This document shows, in pieces, positions 1-7,489 of a stretch of 64,000 bases of DNA. The notes below the pieces were generated by a model. The model searched no databases, had not been told where the DNA came from, and saw only the letters and a list, made by a program, of their open reading frames with translations. Source of the DNA: Pullulanibacillus camelliae (GTDB taxonomy: Bacteria > Bacillota > Bacilli > Bacillales > Sporolactobacillaceae); assembly GCF_014642655.1 (NCBI RefSeq), contig NZ_BMIR01000003.1, positions 124,001 to 188,000 of the forward strand, in the 5' to 3' direction. How positions within the stretch are numbered: position 1 is the first letter of the stretch; each line of letters starts with the position of its first letter. Position numbers and translations under genes: made by a program.

Positions 1-45
1 AAGGTGTTTTACGATGGCACTAAGAAAGAATTGAGAGGCAGATAA
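1..45 (+). CDS. C-terminal end of an upstream gene (partial)
   Basis: Frame 1 is open from the left edge for 14 codons (KVFYDGTKKELRGR) and then stops with TAA. The next gene starts only 24 bp later with its own ribosome binding site, so this is plausibly the tail of a co-directional gene lying mostly outside the window. Too little is present to name a family. A chance open frame of this length cannot be excluded. Confidence 0.4.
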   Translation, partial: KVFYDGTKKELRGR

Positions 46-69
46 CAAGTTAATAAAAGGAGAGAAGGC

Positions 70-549
70 ATGGGACAAGTTGAAGCATTTATGCAGGAAT
101 GGTTGAGACATCGCAGAGTGTTAGAAGAGTTATTGCAGCCGATTAAGACAGAGCACATGGATTTTAAGCCGTGGGATAATGCAATGACTTTAAGTGAGCT
201 GACGCTTCATGTTGCCTATTGGTCGAAGGCTTTTGTGACCTTAGTGAAGACAGGTGTTAATGATTTTGCCAAGCTTGTGGCCGAAGAGCCTAGGGCTAGC
301 GTCTATCAAACAATGGATGAGATTCGTCAGACTGTGAGTCAATGGACAGAGGAGACGAAGCAAGCCTTTTCCACACTGAGACCTGAGGATTTGGAGGTTG
401 TCAATGTCTCTCAGCATCCCAATTTTAGAGGACCAAGAAAATTGTTTTTGCAGATGATGCGGGACCATGAAATCCATCATAAAGGCCAGCTTTTTATCTA
501 TGCTCGGATGGTTGGGGTTAAGGAAGTTCCCTTTTTTATTAGATTATAA
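70..549 (+). CDS. DinB-fold family protein (first of a pair)
   Basis: A 159-residue protein of the DinB/YfiT-like four-helix-bundle superfamily, whose members bind a divalent metal through three histidines. Some act as thiol-dependent S-transferases; the substrate here is unknown. The expected ligands are visible: His47 in the first conserved helix (LTLHVAYW) and the H-x3-H pair His133/His137 in RDHEIHHKGQL near the C-terminus. No signal peptide or membrane segment is present, so it is cytosolic. An AAAGGAG site lies about 8 bases before the ATG. A second, divergent DinB gene follows after 11 bases, so the two are probably co-transcribed. Confidence 0.85.
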   Translation: MGQVEAFMQEWLRHRRVLEELLQPIKTEHMDFKPWDNAMTLSELTLHVAYWSKAFVTLVKTGVNDFAKLVAEEPRASVYQTMDEIRQTVSQWTEETKQAFSTLRPEDLEVVNVSQHPNFRGPRKLFLQMMRDHEIHHKGQLFIYARMVGVKEVPFFIRL

Positions 550-560
550 GGAGGAAAGAT

Positions 561-1073
561 ATGAAGGAGCAAACGCTGAGTTTATATAATTATCACAAAT
601 GGGCAAATCAACGCCTTTTTGACCATCTTCACAAATGTCCAGAAGAGCTCTATACACAGGAAATAAAAAGTGTTTTCTCATCTATTGCAGAGGTCATTGA
701 GCATGTTTATTTGGTCGATCAAATCTGGTTCTCCGTCATAAAGCAGCTGCCTTATGAGGAAACGATGAAGTGTGTTGTCCGTGTGCAAGAAGCTGTGAAA
801 GGAAAAAGTTTAGTCGATCTTGACACCATGTATCGCTCGCTGTCTGAAGAATTTTATGCTTATCTAGCAGATCAAGAGGATTTGGATACAATCATTGTGT
901 GTGAGCATCCAAGCTATGGACGATTGGATACGCCACTTTCACAGCTGGTACAGCATGTGGTCAATCACGGTACGTATCATCGTGGCAATATTACAGCCAT
1001 GCTCAGACAAATGGGGCATAAAGGAGTTCCGACAGATTATATTTTTTACTTATATGAGATGAATGAAGACTAA
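561..1073 (+). CDS. DinB-fold family protein (second of a pair)
   Basis: A 170-residue cytosolic DinB-superfamily protein. The metal-binding histidines of the family are visible: His48 (VIEHVYLVDQIW) and the H-x3-H motif His136/His140 in VNHGTYHRGN, a typical family signature. GGAGGAAAG precedes the ATG. It begins 11 bases after the first DinB gene, from which it is quite divergent, so the pair is an old duplication or two family members brought together rather than a recent tandem copy. A stem-loop directly after its stop separates it from the convergent MerR-type gene. Biochemical role unknown; damage or thiol-stress related roles are known for some relatives only. Confidence 0.85.
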   Translation: MKEQTLSLYNYHKWANQRLFDHLHKCPEELYTQEIKSVFSSIAEVIEHVYLVDQIWFSVIKQLPYEETMKCVVRVQEAVKGKSLVDLDTMYRSLSEEFYAYLADQEDLDTIIVCEHPSYGRLDTPLSQLVQHVVNHGTYHRGNITAMLRQMGHKGVPTDYIFYLYEMNED

Positions 1074-1079
1074 AAAGCG

Positions 1080-1101
1080 GGAACAGCGCAAGGGCTGTTC
1101 C
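1080..1101. terminator. Bidirectional stem-loop between the DinB and MerR genes
   Basis: GGAACAGC (1080-1087) pairs with GCTGTTCC (1094-1101) around a 6-base loop. It sits in the 38-bp gap between convergent stops. The minus strand continues CGCTTTTT after the stem and the plus strand continues TTT, so it can act for both genes. Confidence 0.7.
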
Positions 1102-1111
1102 TTTAAGCTGT

Positions 1112-1864
1112 TCAGACTTTTTCTGCAAAGGCTTCTGCGGCAATGCATAAATAATAGGCAAGGTCTGGTTGCTGCTCTTCAAGCATGGTGCGATGGAAGT
1201 CATCCTGTAAAAAAAAGCGACATTGCTGAGCGAATGCACTAGGATCGACTTGGTGCCCATGAGCGTTAAGGAAGTCAATGTGGTTGCCGATCAGTGTCCG
1301 AACGCTTTTCTCGTTAACTTTTTGCTGATCTATCATCGCCTCAGCCATGTTCTTTAGAAAATGTGTAGCTTCCTGTGCAGAAGAATTCATTTCCTGAACA
1401 TCAATAGATTGTTCGTCTTTCAGTAGGTCTACATTGTAGGTCTCTTTTAAATACGTATTTTGTTCTTTTAACGCGTCCCTCCATTCCTCTTCACTATTAA
1501 AGCCGTCAAACAATGTTTGTGGTTCCATGGCCTCTCCTTTCTTGATGAACGTGATAGACTTTTCGATCGTTTGTACAAGCTGCTTGGTTCTGTTGAGCCG
1601 CTGAAGTAGAAGTGTTCGTTGTTTAGTCAAAAGGGATAAACGATCGGGTTCATTATCTAATAGGTGTTTGATCTCCTTAAGGGGAAAATCGAGTGCTCGA
1701 TAAAATAAGATGTGCTGCAAGCGCTCAAGCTCATGCTGACCATAAAGGCGATAGCCGGCATCACTTAACTGACAGGGGATTAATAAGCTTATTTTGTGAT
1801 AATGATGCAGTGTCTTTACTGTCACATTGGCAAGTCTTGAAAGCTCCTTGACCGTATAAAGCAT
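1112..1864 (-). CDS. MerR-family regulator with TipAS-type effector domain
   Basis: A 250-residue TipA-like regulator. The N-terminal winged helix-turn-helix is clear (MLYTVKELSRLANVTVKTLHHYH, then the AGYRLYG wing), followed by the MerR coiled-coil dimerisation helix (about residues 75-110). The C-terminal 140 residues match the TipAS antibiotic-recognition domain arrangement, which in TipA and Mta proteins binds drug-like molecules and triggers transcription. GAGGAGGTGAGTC precedes the ATG. A promoter with the 19-bp spacer typical of MerR control lies just upstream, so it probably regulates itself. No exporter is divergently placed here, so its other targets are elsewhere. The ligand is unknown. 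Confidence 0.88.
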   Translation of the reverse strand: MLYTVKELSRLANVTVKTLHHYHKISLLIPCQLSDAGYRLYGQHELERLQHILFYRALDFPLKEIKHLLDNEPDRLSLLTKQRTLLLQRLNRTKQLVQTIEKSITFIKKGEAMEPQTLFDGFNSEEEWRDALKEQNTYLKETYNVDLLKDEQSIDVQEMNSSAQEATHFLKNMAEAMIDQQKVNEKSVRTLIGNHIDFLNAHGHQVDPSAFAQQCRFFLQDDFHRTMLEEQQPDLAYYLCIAAEAFAEKV

Positions 1865-1885
1865 GACTCACCTCCTCGTTGATTT

Positions 1886-1916
1886 ATGCTACGCGCTCCT
1901 CTAAGGTAAGAGTCAA
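1886..1916 (-). promoter_or_regulatory. MerR-type promoter of the TipA-like gene
   Basis: On the minus strand TTGACT (1911-1916) and TAGCAT (1886-1891) are separated by 19 bp (1892-1910), the over-long spacer used by promoters that MerR proteins activate by DNA distortion. The spacer starts with an imperfect inverted motif (CTCTTACCTTAGAG, which overlaps the last bases of the -35). The predicted start lies shortly upstream of the regulator's ribosome binding site, pointing to autoregulation. Confidence 0.6.
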
Positions 1917-1949
1917 GGGTGAGACATAAGTTTTTTCAAAAGATCAGAA

Positions 1950-2190
1950 AGTATAAAATTTCTGGTCATGAGGGCGGTACGTGATTCCGCTCCAGGCAGC
2001 TCGCTTTCCGCGGGGGAGTGATAAGCCTCTTCGCGCTGCTAAGGTTTTACCAATCTCCCACTTCCCGCTGGAGTCTCGTGCCTTGCGATCCCATCCACTT
2101 GATCTTGAATGAAGCTTCTTCCATTTATGGTGATGCTCTGTACTAGACAAGGATCGGGCATACTTTTCACCCAGTTTTTCTTAGTGGTTC
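1950..2190. repeat. Intergenic repeat family A, copy 1
   Basis: This stretch is closely similar to 10476-10784 in the same order: an AGTATAAAATTTCTGGTCATGAGG start, the ctcgctttccgc...gggagtg / cactcccg-type palindrome, a tcgcgcctt...cccatccacttgatc segment and a degenerate GGATCGGGCATAC...CACCCAGTTTTTCTT stem-loop end (about 2152-2185). Open frames across it are products of the repeat and have no ribosome binding site. The ctttccgc / cccgc palindrome is a type widespread between genes of Bacillales. Confidence 0.75.
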
Positions 2191-2345
2191 ATATTCCGTT
2201 CATAAATATCTTGTATATTAAGGATATGATAAGAGTATAGGTTTTCGCTATTAAGATCTTTTATACAAAAGCATATTAATGAAAACAATAGATTTGAGAG
2301 GATACTATTGTTTTTGTTGATATGAGCAAAAAGGACTGAAAAGAT

Positions 2346-3020
2346 ATGACTCAACTATTAGTTGTAGATGATGATCCATATATCAGAGAACTTGTTACTG
2401 TCTTTTTGAGAAAGGAAGGCTTTGACATTGTGGAGGCTGCTGATGGTGAGGAAGCTTTAACAGTGATGGACCAAAATAAAATTGATTTAGTGATATTGGA
2501 TATCATGATGCCGAATATGGATGGCTGGGAGCTTTGTAAGGAAATCAGATCGTATTACAAGGAAGAGCTCCCCATACTTATGCTGACAGCCAGAGGAGAA
2601 ACAACTCAAAAGGTGAAGGGGTTTAATTTAGGCACGGATGATTATATGGTGAAGCCCTTCGAACCAGTAGAATTGGTGGCTCGGATCAAGGCGCTGTTGA
2701 AGCGTTATAAAATTGTTACTTCGCAAAAATTACAGATTGGCCCCATCACACTTGATCGAGAAACGTATGAGGTCCTTGTAGATAATAAGAAACTCACACT
2801 TCCTTTAAAGGAATTTGAATTGTTGTTTAAATTAGGCTCTCAACCAGGGAAGACCTATTCAAGAGAAGAGCTTATTGAAGATATTTGGGGCTATGATTAT
2901 GAAGGGGATGAGCGCACTGTAGATGTTCATATTAAGCGTCTTAGAGAGCGCTTCTCAGAGTGCGCTGATTTTAAAATCACGACGGTGCGCGGACTTGGTT
3001 ATCGCTTGGAGGGTCTATGA
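2346..3020 (+). CDS. OmpR/PhoB-family response regulator
   Basis: A 224-residue two-domain regulator. The receiver domain (about 1-115) shows the acidic pair in LLVVDDDPYI, the phosphorylatable Asp52 (LVILDIMMPNMDG), the switch Thr in MLTARG and the conserved Lys in MVKPFEP. The winged-helix DNA-binding domain (about 128-224) ends in the canonical ERTVDVHIKRLRERF...TVRGLGYRL. Sequence style around the linker and WGYDYEGDERTVDVHIKRLR is close to HssR-like regulators of Bacilli, but heme sensing is not shown by anything nearby. AAAAGGACTG precedes the ATG. Its stop overlaps the kinase start by 4 bases, so the two genes form one operon. Confidence 0.93.
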   Translation: MTQLLVVDDDPYIRELVTVFLRKEGFDIVEAADGEEALTVMDQNKIDLVILDIMMPNMDGWELCKEIRSYYKEELPILMLTARGETTQKVKGFNLGTDDYMVKPFEPVELVARIKALLKRYKIVTSQKLQIGPITLDRETYEVLVDNKKLTLPLKEFELLFKLGSQPGKTYSREELIEDIWGYDYEGDERTVDVHIKRLRERFSECADFKITTVRGLGYRLEGL

Positions 3021-4111
3021 AGCAGTTCTGGCATATTTTAAAGCATATCTTAGGTGTGGCTGCAATGATTTGTGCGATGCTTATCGGCTGGGCGTTGGCA
3101 TATTTTATCATGCGTTGGTTCTATTCCGTAGTTGCTTGGCGTCCTAGCATCTTTTTACAGCAAATGATCCATTCTGTTTTAGGCTTTTTCATCTTTGGCT
3201 TTGGCCTGTATATAGTTGGTAAGATTTTTCGTTTCAGGAATAGACAACTCGAGTTTTTTAATCCCATGATTGACGCTTTTGAACAGATGGCACAGGGCAA
3301 TTTTAACATTGATCTTTCCTTTTATCAGAAAGAGTTTAGGTCAGAAAATCATCCCTATTATCACATCATTCAGAGCATGACCCATATGGCAGATGAACTT
3401 GGTGAAATGGAGCAAATGCGTCAGGAATTTATTGCAAATGTTTCCCATGAAATCCAGTCGCCATTAACATCTATTAGTGGATTTGCTCAAGCCTTAAAAA
3501 ATGAGGACCTCACGTTAGCAGAGCGGAGACATTATCTTGATATTATAGAGACAGAGAGCAAACGGTTGTCAAAGCTGAGTGAAAATCTTTTAAAACTCAC
3601 TTCACTAGAGTCAGAAAAAACCCCTTTTGAACCAGGGACCTATCGACTGGATCAGCAAATTCGTCGCGTCATCTTAGCCTGTGAACCGCAGTGGACAGCC
3701 AAGCAGCTCGATATGGATGTTGCAATGGAGTCTGTGGTAATAACAGCTGATCGAGAGCTTTTAAGTCAGGTTTGGTTCAATCTCATTCATAATAGCATTA
3801 AGTTTACCCCCTCAGAGGGTCGGATTCGAATCTCTTTAGAGTCCTCCGATGATAAAGTGATGGTAACAATAGGTGATTCAGGGATTGGGATGACTAAGGA
3901 AGAGCAAGTGCATATTTTTGAACGTTTTTATAAAGCAGATCGTTCCCGCAATCGTACAGCAGGAGGCAGTGGCTTAGGATTGTCTATTGTAAAAAAAATT
4001 ATCGATCTCCATCATGGAGAGATCTATGTGGAGAGTGAGCTAAATAAGGGCACTCAATTTACTATCAAGCTATTGAAGCAGGCCTCCGATACAGGCAACC
4101 AGGCGAATTAA
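3017..4111 (+). CDS. Sensor histidine kinase with short extracytoplasmic loop
   Basis: A 364-residue membrane kinase, partner of the preceding regulator (ATGA overlap). Two transmembrane helices (about 10-32 and 50-70) enclose only some 17 residues, so there is no periplasmic-type sensor domain and detection is probably within or at the membrane or through an accessory protein. A HAMP-like linker follows. The H-box is FIANVSHEIQSPLTSISGF with His144. The catalytic part has the N-box (WFNLIHNSIKFT), G1 (GDSGIGM), F-box (HIFERFYKADRSR) and G2 (GGSGLGLSIVKKI). The HEIQSP variant of the H-box is common in Bacilli. Stimulus unknown; the next gene downstream lies behind a strong terminator. Confidence 0.92.
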   Translation: MKQFWHILKHILGVAAMICAMLIGWALAYFIMRWFYSVVAWRPSIFLQQMIHSVLGFFIFGFGLYIVGKIFRFRNRQLEFFNPMIDAFEQMAQGNFNIDLSFYQKEFRSENHPYYHIIQSMTHMADELGEMEQMRQEFIANVSHEIQSPLTSISGFAQALKNEDLTLAERRHYLDIIETESKRLSKLSENLLKLTSLESEKTPFEPGTYRLDQQIRRVILACEPQWTAKQLDMDVAMESVVITADRELLSQVWFNLIHNSIKFTPSEGRIRISLESSDDKVMVTIGDSGIGMTKEEQVHIFERFYKADRSRNRTAGGSGLGLSIVKKIIDLHHGEIYVESELNKGTQFTIKLLKQASDTGNQAN

Positions 4112-4126
4112 AAGCCTGGTTTTTTT
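4097..4126 (+). terminator. Intrinsic terminator of the two-component operon
   Basis: AACCAGGC (4097-4104) pairs with GCCTGGTT (4114-4121), followed by a run of T to 4126. The left arm lies inside the last codons of the kinase. A textbook rho-independent terminator. Confidence 0.88.
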
Positions 4127-4300
4127 GTACTATCAGAATGTATACCTTCGCTGACGCTCATAAAGGAAGAGAGTATAAGTTCAGGCTTTAATTTTCGCAT
4201 CTGAGGCTTGTGCGGTGCGCTTTAGTGTGCTATTTGAAGCATCAGACTAGGGGCGACCGGCAAAGCGGTATGCCTTGAGTTTTCTTTTTCTGCTAAAGGG
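4127..4300. repeat. Intergenic repeat family B, copy 1 (3' half diverged)
   Basis: Begins GTACTATCAGAATGTATACC directly after the T-run of a terminator and continues CTTCGCTGACGCTCATAAAGGAAGAGAGTATAAG, nearly identical to 10309 and 24442. From about 4180 on it has diverged, but it keeps a closing GGTATGCC that can pair with the opening GTATACC. The remaining gap up to the lipoprotein gene at 4453 contains a possible 18-codon reading frame (4314-4370) and nothing else recognisable. Confidence 0.7.
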
Positions 4301-4452
4301 TAATGAGGAGAATATGAAACCATTTTTAACTTTGTGGCGTCAACATAGCATTCCGAAAAGTTTGCCGTAATACACTCTTAAAGAAGTGACCATACTGAAT
4401 GATTAATGATGAAATGTTTTATAAGTCACTTTTCAAGGAGACCTTATTTGCT

Positions 4453-6126
4453 ATGAAGAAATCTTTAGTTACAAGCTTTTGTCTTATCTTGTTCTCTGTG
4501 TATTTGGTTGGATGTGGCAACAAAGGTATGACGCCACCCGATAAAGACTCAGAGCACTCTCAACAGGACAGCGATGTGAAAGCAAAATCAGTGAACGATC
4601 TGATTCGCAAAATTAAGGAGGCGGCAGCTAAGGGGCGTGTGATGAAGGCGGATATTGTAGCAGGAAAGTCAATGATCCAAGAGGTACAAACCGATTGGGG
4701 CAACCCTTCCTCACAGACGCAGACATCAACTGGGCTCTATGCGGATTACAAAAAGCAAAAAGTGGCCGTTGGCTATTTTCGCCAGACGCCAATTTTTGAT
4801 GTGCGCTCCTATGCTAGTGCGCTTCACGACATACGACTGTCGGATATAAAAAAACAGCTAGGGTCCCCGGATGGCACGCATTATTATAAGGACAAACAAG
4901 TAGATCAACAGATCTTGACTTACACAATCAATCAAACCTATCAGTTGAAATGGATATTGCCAAGACCGACTTCAGCTAACCGCGATCCAAGGGTGGATCA
5001 TTTGTCAGTCTATGATAAGGCCATTGCTGAACAATCCATTCCTGCAAAGCTACAAGGCATGACTTTAGATGAAAAAATTGGGCAGATGCTGATGGTGGGT
5101 GTGACCGGTACGACGATAGGTGCTAACGAAAAGCAGTTTATCAAGGAACAGCATGTCGGTGGTGTAATTCTTTACGGAAAAAATATTAAAAGTGCGGCAC
5201 AAACTGTTCAATTGATTAATGCGCTAAAAACGGTGAATAAAGATGCCCAGAATCCCTTTCCATTATTTATTAGTGTTGATCAAGAGGGGGGAAGCGTAGA
5301 GCGTCTGCCGTCTACAGTAAAATCACTTCCCTCTGGTGAGGCGATTGGAAAACGTAACAATCAGGCGTATTCTAATCGCATCGGTCAGCTCATTGGCAAG
5401 GAATTAAAAGCATTTGGTTTCAATATGGATTTCGCTCCGGTCCTAGATATTAAACAATCAAGTCATTCAGCGATTGGAAACCGTGCTTTTGGTTCGGATA
5501 AAAAGACGGTGGGTCAATTAGGCGTGGCAACGATGAAAGGCATTCAATCCCAGCAGGTCATTTCAGTGATCAAGCATTTCCCGGGCTATGGGAGTGTGAC
5601 AGTAGATGCCCACGCTGATTTACCAGCGATCACATATGGCAAGGGACAATTGGAGGCTGTCGATTGGTGGCCTTATAAACAAGCGATTGCTAAGGGGGCT
5701 GATATCGTCATGGTCACGCATCTAAAGGTTCCACAAATTGATACTCACTATCCAGCCTCTATGTCTCGCCCTTTAATCACTGACATGTTAAGAACTGATC
5801 TTAATTTTCATGGCGTTGTCATTACCGATGATATGACGATGGGAGCTATCACAAAGCATTATCCTGTGGATCAGGCGGCCGTTCAATCCGTCAAGGCAGG
5901 GGCAGACATCGTGCTCATTGCTTATAATAAGAGTGAACAGCTCAAAGCAATTCAAGCCCTTAAGCAGGCAGTAAAGAGTGGCGCCATCTCTATGAATCGC
6001 ATTGATGATAGTGTATATAGAATTCTTCGTTTAAAAGAGAATTATCACTTATCTGATCAATTGCAATCCTCTGTTGATGTTCATGCGCTCAACCAATCGA
6101 TTCAAGAAGCTCTTACCCCCTCTTAA
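4453..6126 (+). CDS. Lipoprotein: DUF4309 domain plus family 3 beta-N-acetylhexosaminidase (NagZ type)
   Basis: A 557-residue lipoprotein expected on the outer face of the membrane. The signal peptide MKKSLVTSFCLILFSVYLVGC ends in lipobox LVGC. The region at about 50-195 (tandem WGNP...YADY and LGSPDG elements) resembles DUF4309 of the YjgB type. The rest is a glycoside hydrolase family 3 catalytic barrel: MTLDEKIGQMLMVG, VDQEGGSVERLP, KHFPGYGSVTVDAHADLP with the Asp-x-His dyad of NagZ enzymes, and the nucleophile region VVITDDMTMGAI. Such enzymes remove N-acetylglucosamine from muropeptides during wall recycling. It lacks the C-terminal domain of longer Bacillus NagZ. The ATG at 4453 is preferred over 4399 because AAGGAG lies 12 bases before it and the signal peptide starts there. 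Confidence 0.88.
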   Translation: MKKSLVTSFCLILFSVYLVGCGNKGMTPPDKDSEHSQQDSDVKAKSVNDLIRKIKEAAAKGRVMKADIVAGKSMIQEVQTDWGNPSSQTQTSTGLYADYKKQKVAVGYFRQTPIFDVRSYASALHDIRLSDIKKQLGSPDGTHYYKDKQVDQQILTYTINQTYQLKWILPRPTSANRDPRVDHLSVYDKAIAEQSIPAKLQGMTLDEKIGQMLMVGVTGTTIGANEKQFIKEQHVGGVILYGKNIKSAAQTVQLINALKTVNKDAQNPFPLFISVDQEGGSVERLPSTVKSLPSGEAIGKRNNQAYSNRIGQLIGKELKAFGFNMDFAPVLDIKQSSHSAIGNRAFGSDKKTVGQLGVATMKGIQSQQVISVIKHFPGYGSVTVDAHADLPAITYGKGQLEAVDWWPYKQAIAKGADIVMVTHLKVPQIDTHYPASMSRPLITDMLRTDLNFHGVVITDDMTMGAITKHYPVDQAAVQSVKAGADIVLIAYNKSEQLKAIQALKQAVKSGAISMNRIDDSVYRILRLKENYHLSDQLQSSVDVHALNQSIQEALTPS

Positions 6127-6133
6127 CTTATTT

Positions 6134-7228
6134 TTAGAGCGCTATAGACTTTTTCCTCAGCCTTCCGACGATCAATAGTAATAGGGGGATGCCAAGACCG
6201 ATCGGAAGGGAGGCTGGGGCCCAATAATAGCGGATAAATTGATCATAAAAGCTCTGATTCGGGCTAATGATGCGTGTGATCACACTTATAATCAAAATAA
6301 GTGGAAGAAGAACAGAGCGTTGTTCTTTTAAATGAAGTAGCTTGGATAAGCCATGACTTGTAACAAAGAGGCAGATCGAGAGCTTATAAAAAATTGTTAA
6401 GATCCATATAATAGCGACCATCACCTCGATGCGCTGAATGAAATTCCCGATACTGATTTCTTTCCCTAATTGATAGCTGGGATATTGGTTAAGGCTTGTC
6501 AGTTGAGCACCTAGGACTAAAATACAGAGAAAAATGGTAGAAACCAATACAAGCCCCCCAAGCAAGGTGCCCAATAAAAAACATTTTTTGATGTGTTTTT
6601 GATTATCGACATAAGGGATAATCATTAAAAATATGGGTAATTCGAGAAAAGGAAGACCTAAGAAAGTAAAGGCGGCCCTGAAAATGGGGCGGACACCGCC
6701 ATCAAGTATGGGTGTCAAATGCGACAGGTTGATTTGAGGCAGTAACAAAATAAACATTAGGCATAAAAAAGTGCTGATCCATGGAAAGAATATTTCTGCA
6801 GAGCGTCCGATTACCCCTAGGCCATAATGGACACCGGTAATGGCGATTAACAAAAAGGATATGCCAATCACTTCCATAGGCGTTCTTGGAAGAATCTGCA
6901 GGTTGAGGAAGCTAATGATGAGCCCAACCATGACACTCGATAGAAAGAAGTAATATATCACATAGAAGAGGTTCAGGGCATTCCCCAGAGCTTTCCCTAA
7001 TACAGCTTGACTATATTCAATAAAGGTTTGTTTAGGGAACTGTTGCGCGACTGTACTGTATAACCAAACTAAGAGAATCCCAACGCCCCAACCGAGAATG
7101 CCCGCAAGCCAACCGCTTTGATTGGCTACATTTGTGATGACAAAAGGTGCATCAAGGATATTGGAGCCGATGGTAAATAGCATGACTAATATAATAAATT
7201 GATGGTGTGTAATTTTATTGGGGTCCAA
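6134..7228 (-). CDS. Spore germinant receptor B subunit (GerAB-type permease)
   Basis: A 364-residue integral membrane protein with about ten hydrophobic helices, of the GerAB/endospore germination permease family within the APC transporter superfamily. B subunits sit in the spore inner membrane and bind the germinant. The N-terminus (THHQFIILVMLFTIGSNIL) and the PRTPMEVIG and LPFLELPIFLM segments fit the family. It is the last gene of a four-gene receptor operon. The start is a TTG preceded by GGAGGAGTACACC; no ATG fits better. It converges with the NagZ-type gene with only 7 bp between stops and no obvious hairpin. Germinant specificity cannot be read from sequence. Confidence 0.92.
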   Translation of the reverse strand: MDPNKITHHQFIILVMLFTIGSNILDAPFVITNVANQSGWLAGILGWGVGILLVWLYSTVAQQFPKQTFIEYSQAVLGKALGNALNLFYVIYYFFLSSVMVGLIISFLNLQILPRTPMEVIGISFLLIAITGVHYGLGVIGRSAEIFFPWISTFLCLMFILLLPQINLSHLTPILDGGVRPIFRAAFTFLGLPFLELPIFLMIIPYVDNQKHIKKCFLLGTLLGGLVLVSTIFLCILVLGAQLTSLNQYPSYQLGKEISIGNFIQRIEVMVAIIWILTIFYKLSICLFVTSHGLSKLLHLKEQRSVLLPLILIISVITRIISPNQSFYDQFIRYYWAPASLPIGLGIPLLLLIVGRLRKKSIAL

Positions 7229-7244
7229 GGTGTACTCCTCCTAA

Positions 7245-7472
7245 CTATAATAGGCGATAGAGCCATTCACTTAAGGGTTTAGTAAGAAATTTAATGAAAT
7301 CAAGCGGGTTAGGAATGTGGACCCCGTTATAGTATAAAAGATTGAGGATCAGCCCGAATAGAAGCAAGAGGGAGAAAACGATAAGGTCCATTTTCGCTTT
7401 TACTTTAATGAGATGCGGGATCTCGATATACCCAATAAGGCTTGCAGAAATAACGATAATACAGTTGATCAC
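7245..7472 (-). CDS. Small germinant receptor D subunit (two-helix membrane protein)
   Basis: A 75-residue protein with two hydrophobic helices (about 3-17 and 30-50). Its size, topology and position inside a gerA-type operon match the D subunits that modulate receptor function in several Bacillus species. GTG at 7472 is chosen over GTG at 7481 because AGAAGG then sits 8 bases upstream, and this gives the usual D-subunit length. It lies between gerC and gerB (17 and 16 bp gaps), so it is translated as part of the operon. Sequence is poorly conserved in this class, so the assignment rests mainly on context. Confidence 0.75.
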   Translation of the reverse strand: MINCIIVISASLIGYIEIPHLIKVKAKMDLIVFSLLLLFGLILNLLYYNGVHIPNPLDFIKFLTKPLSEWLYRLL

Positions 7473-7489
7473 TAGAGACACCTTCTTTT

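Noticed and set aside
1944-2150. Minus-strand 68-codon frame
   Set aside because: Lies entirely inside a family A repeat, has no ribosome binding site, and a related frame recurs at 10340-10621 only because the repeat does.
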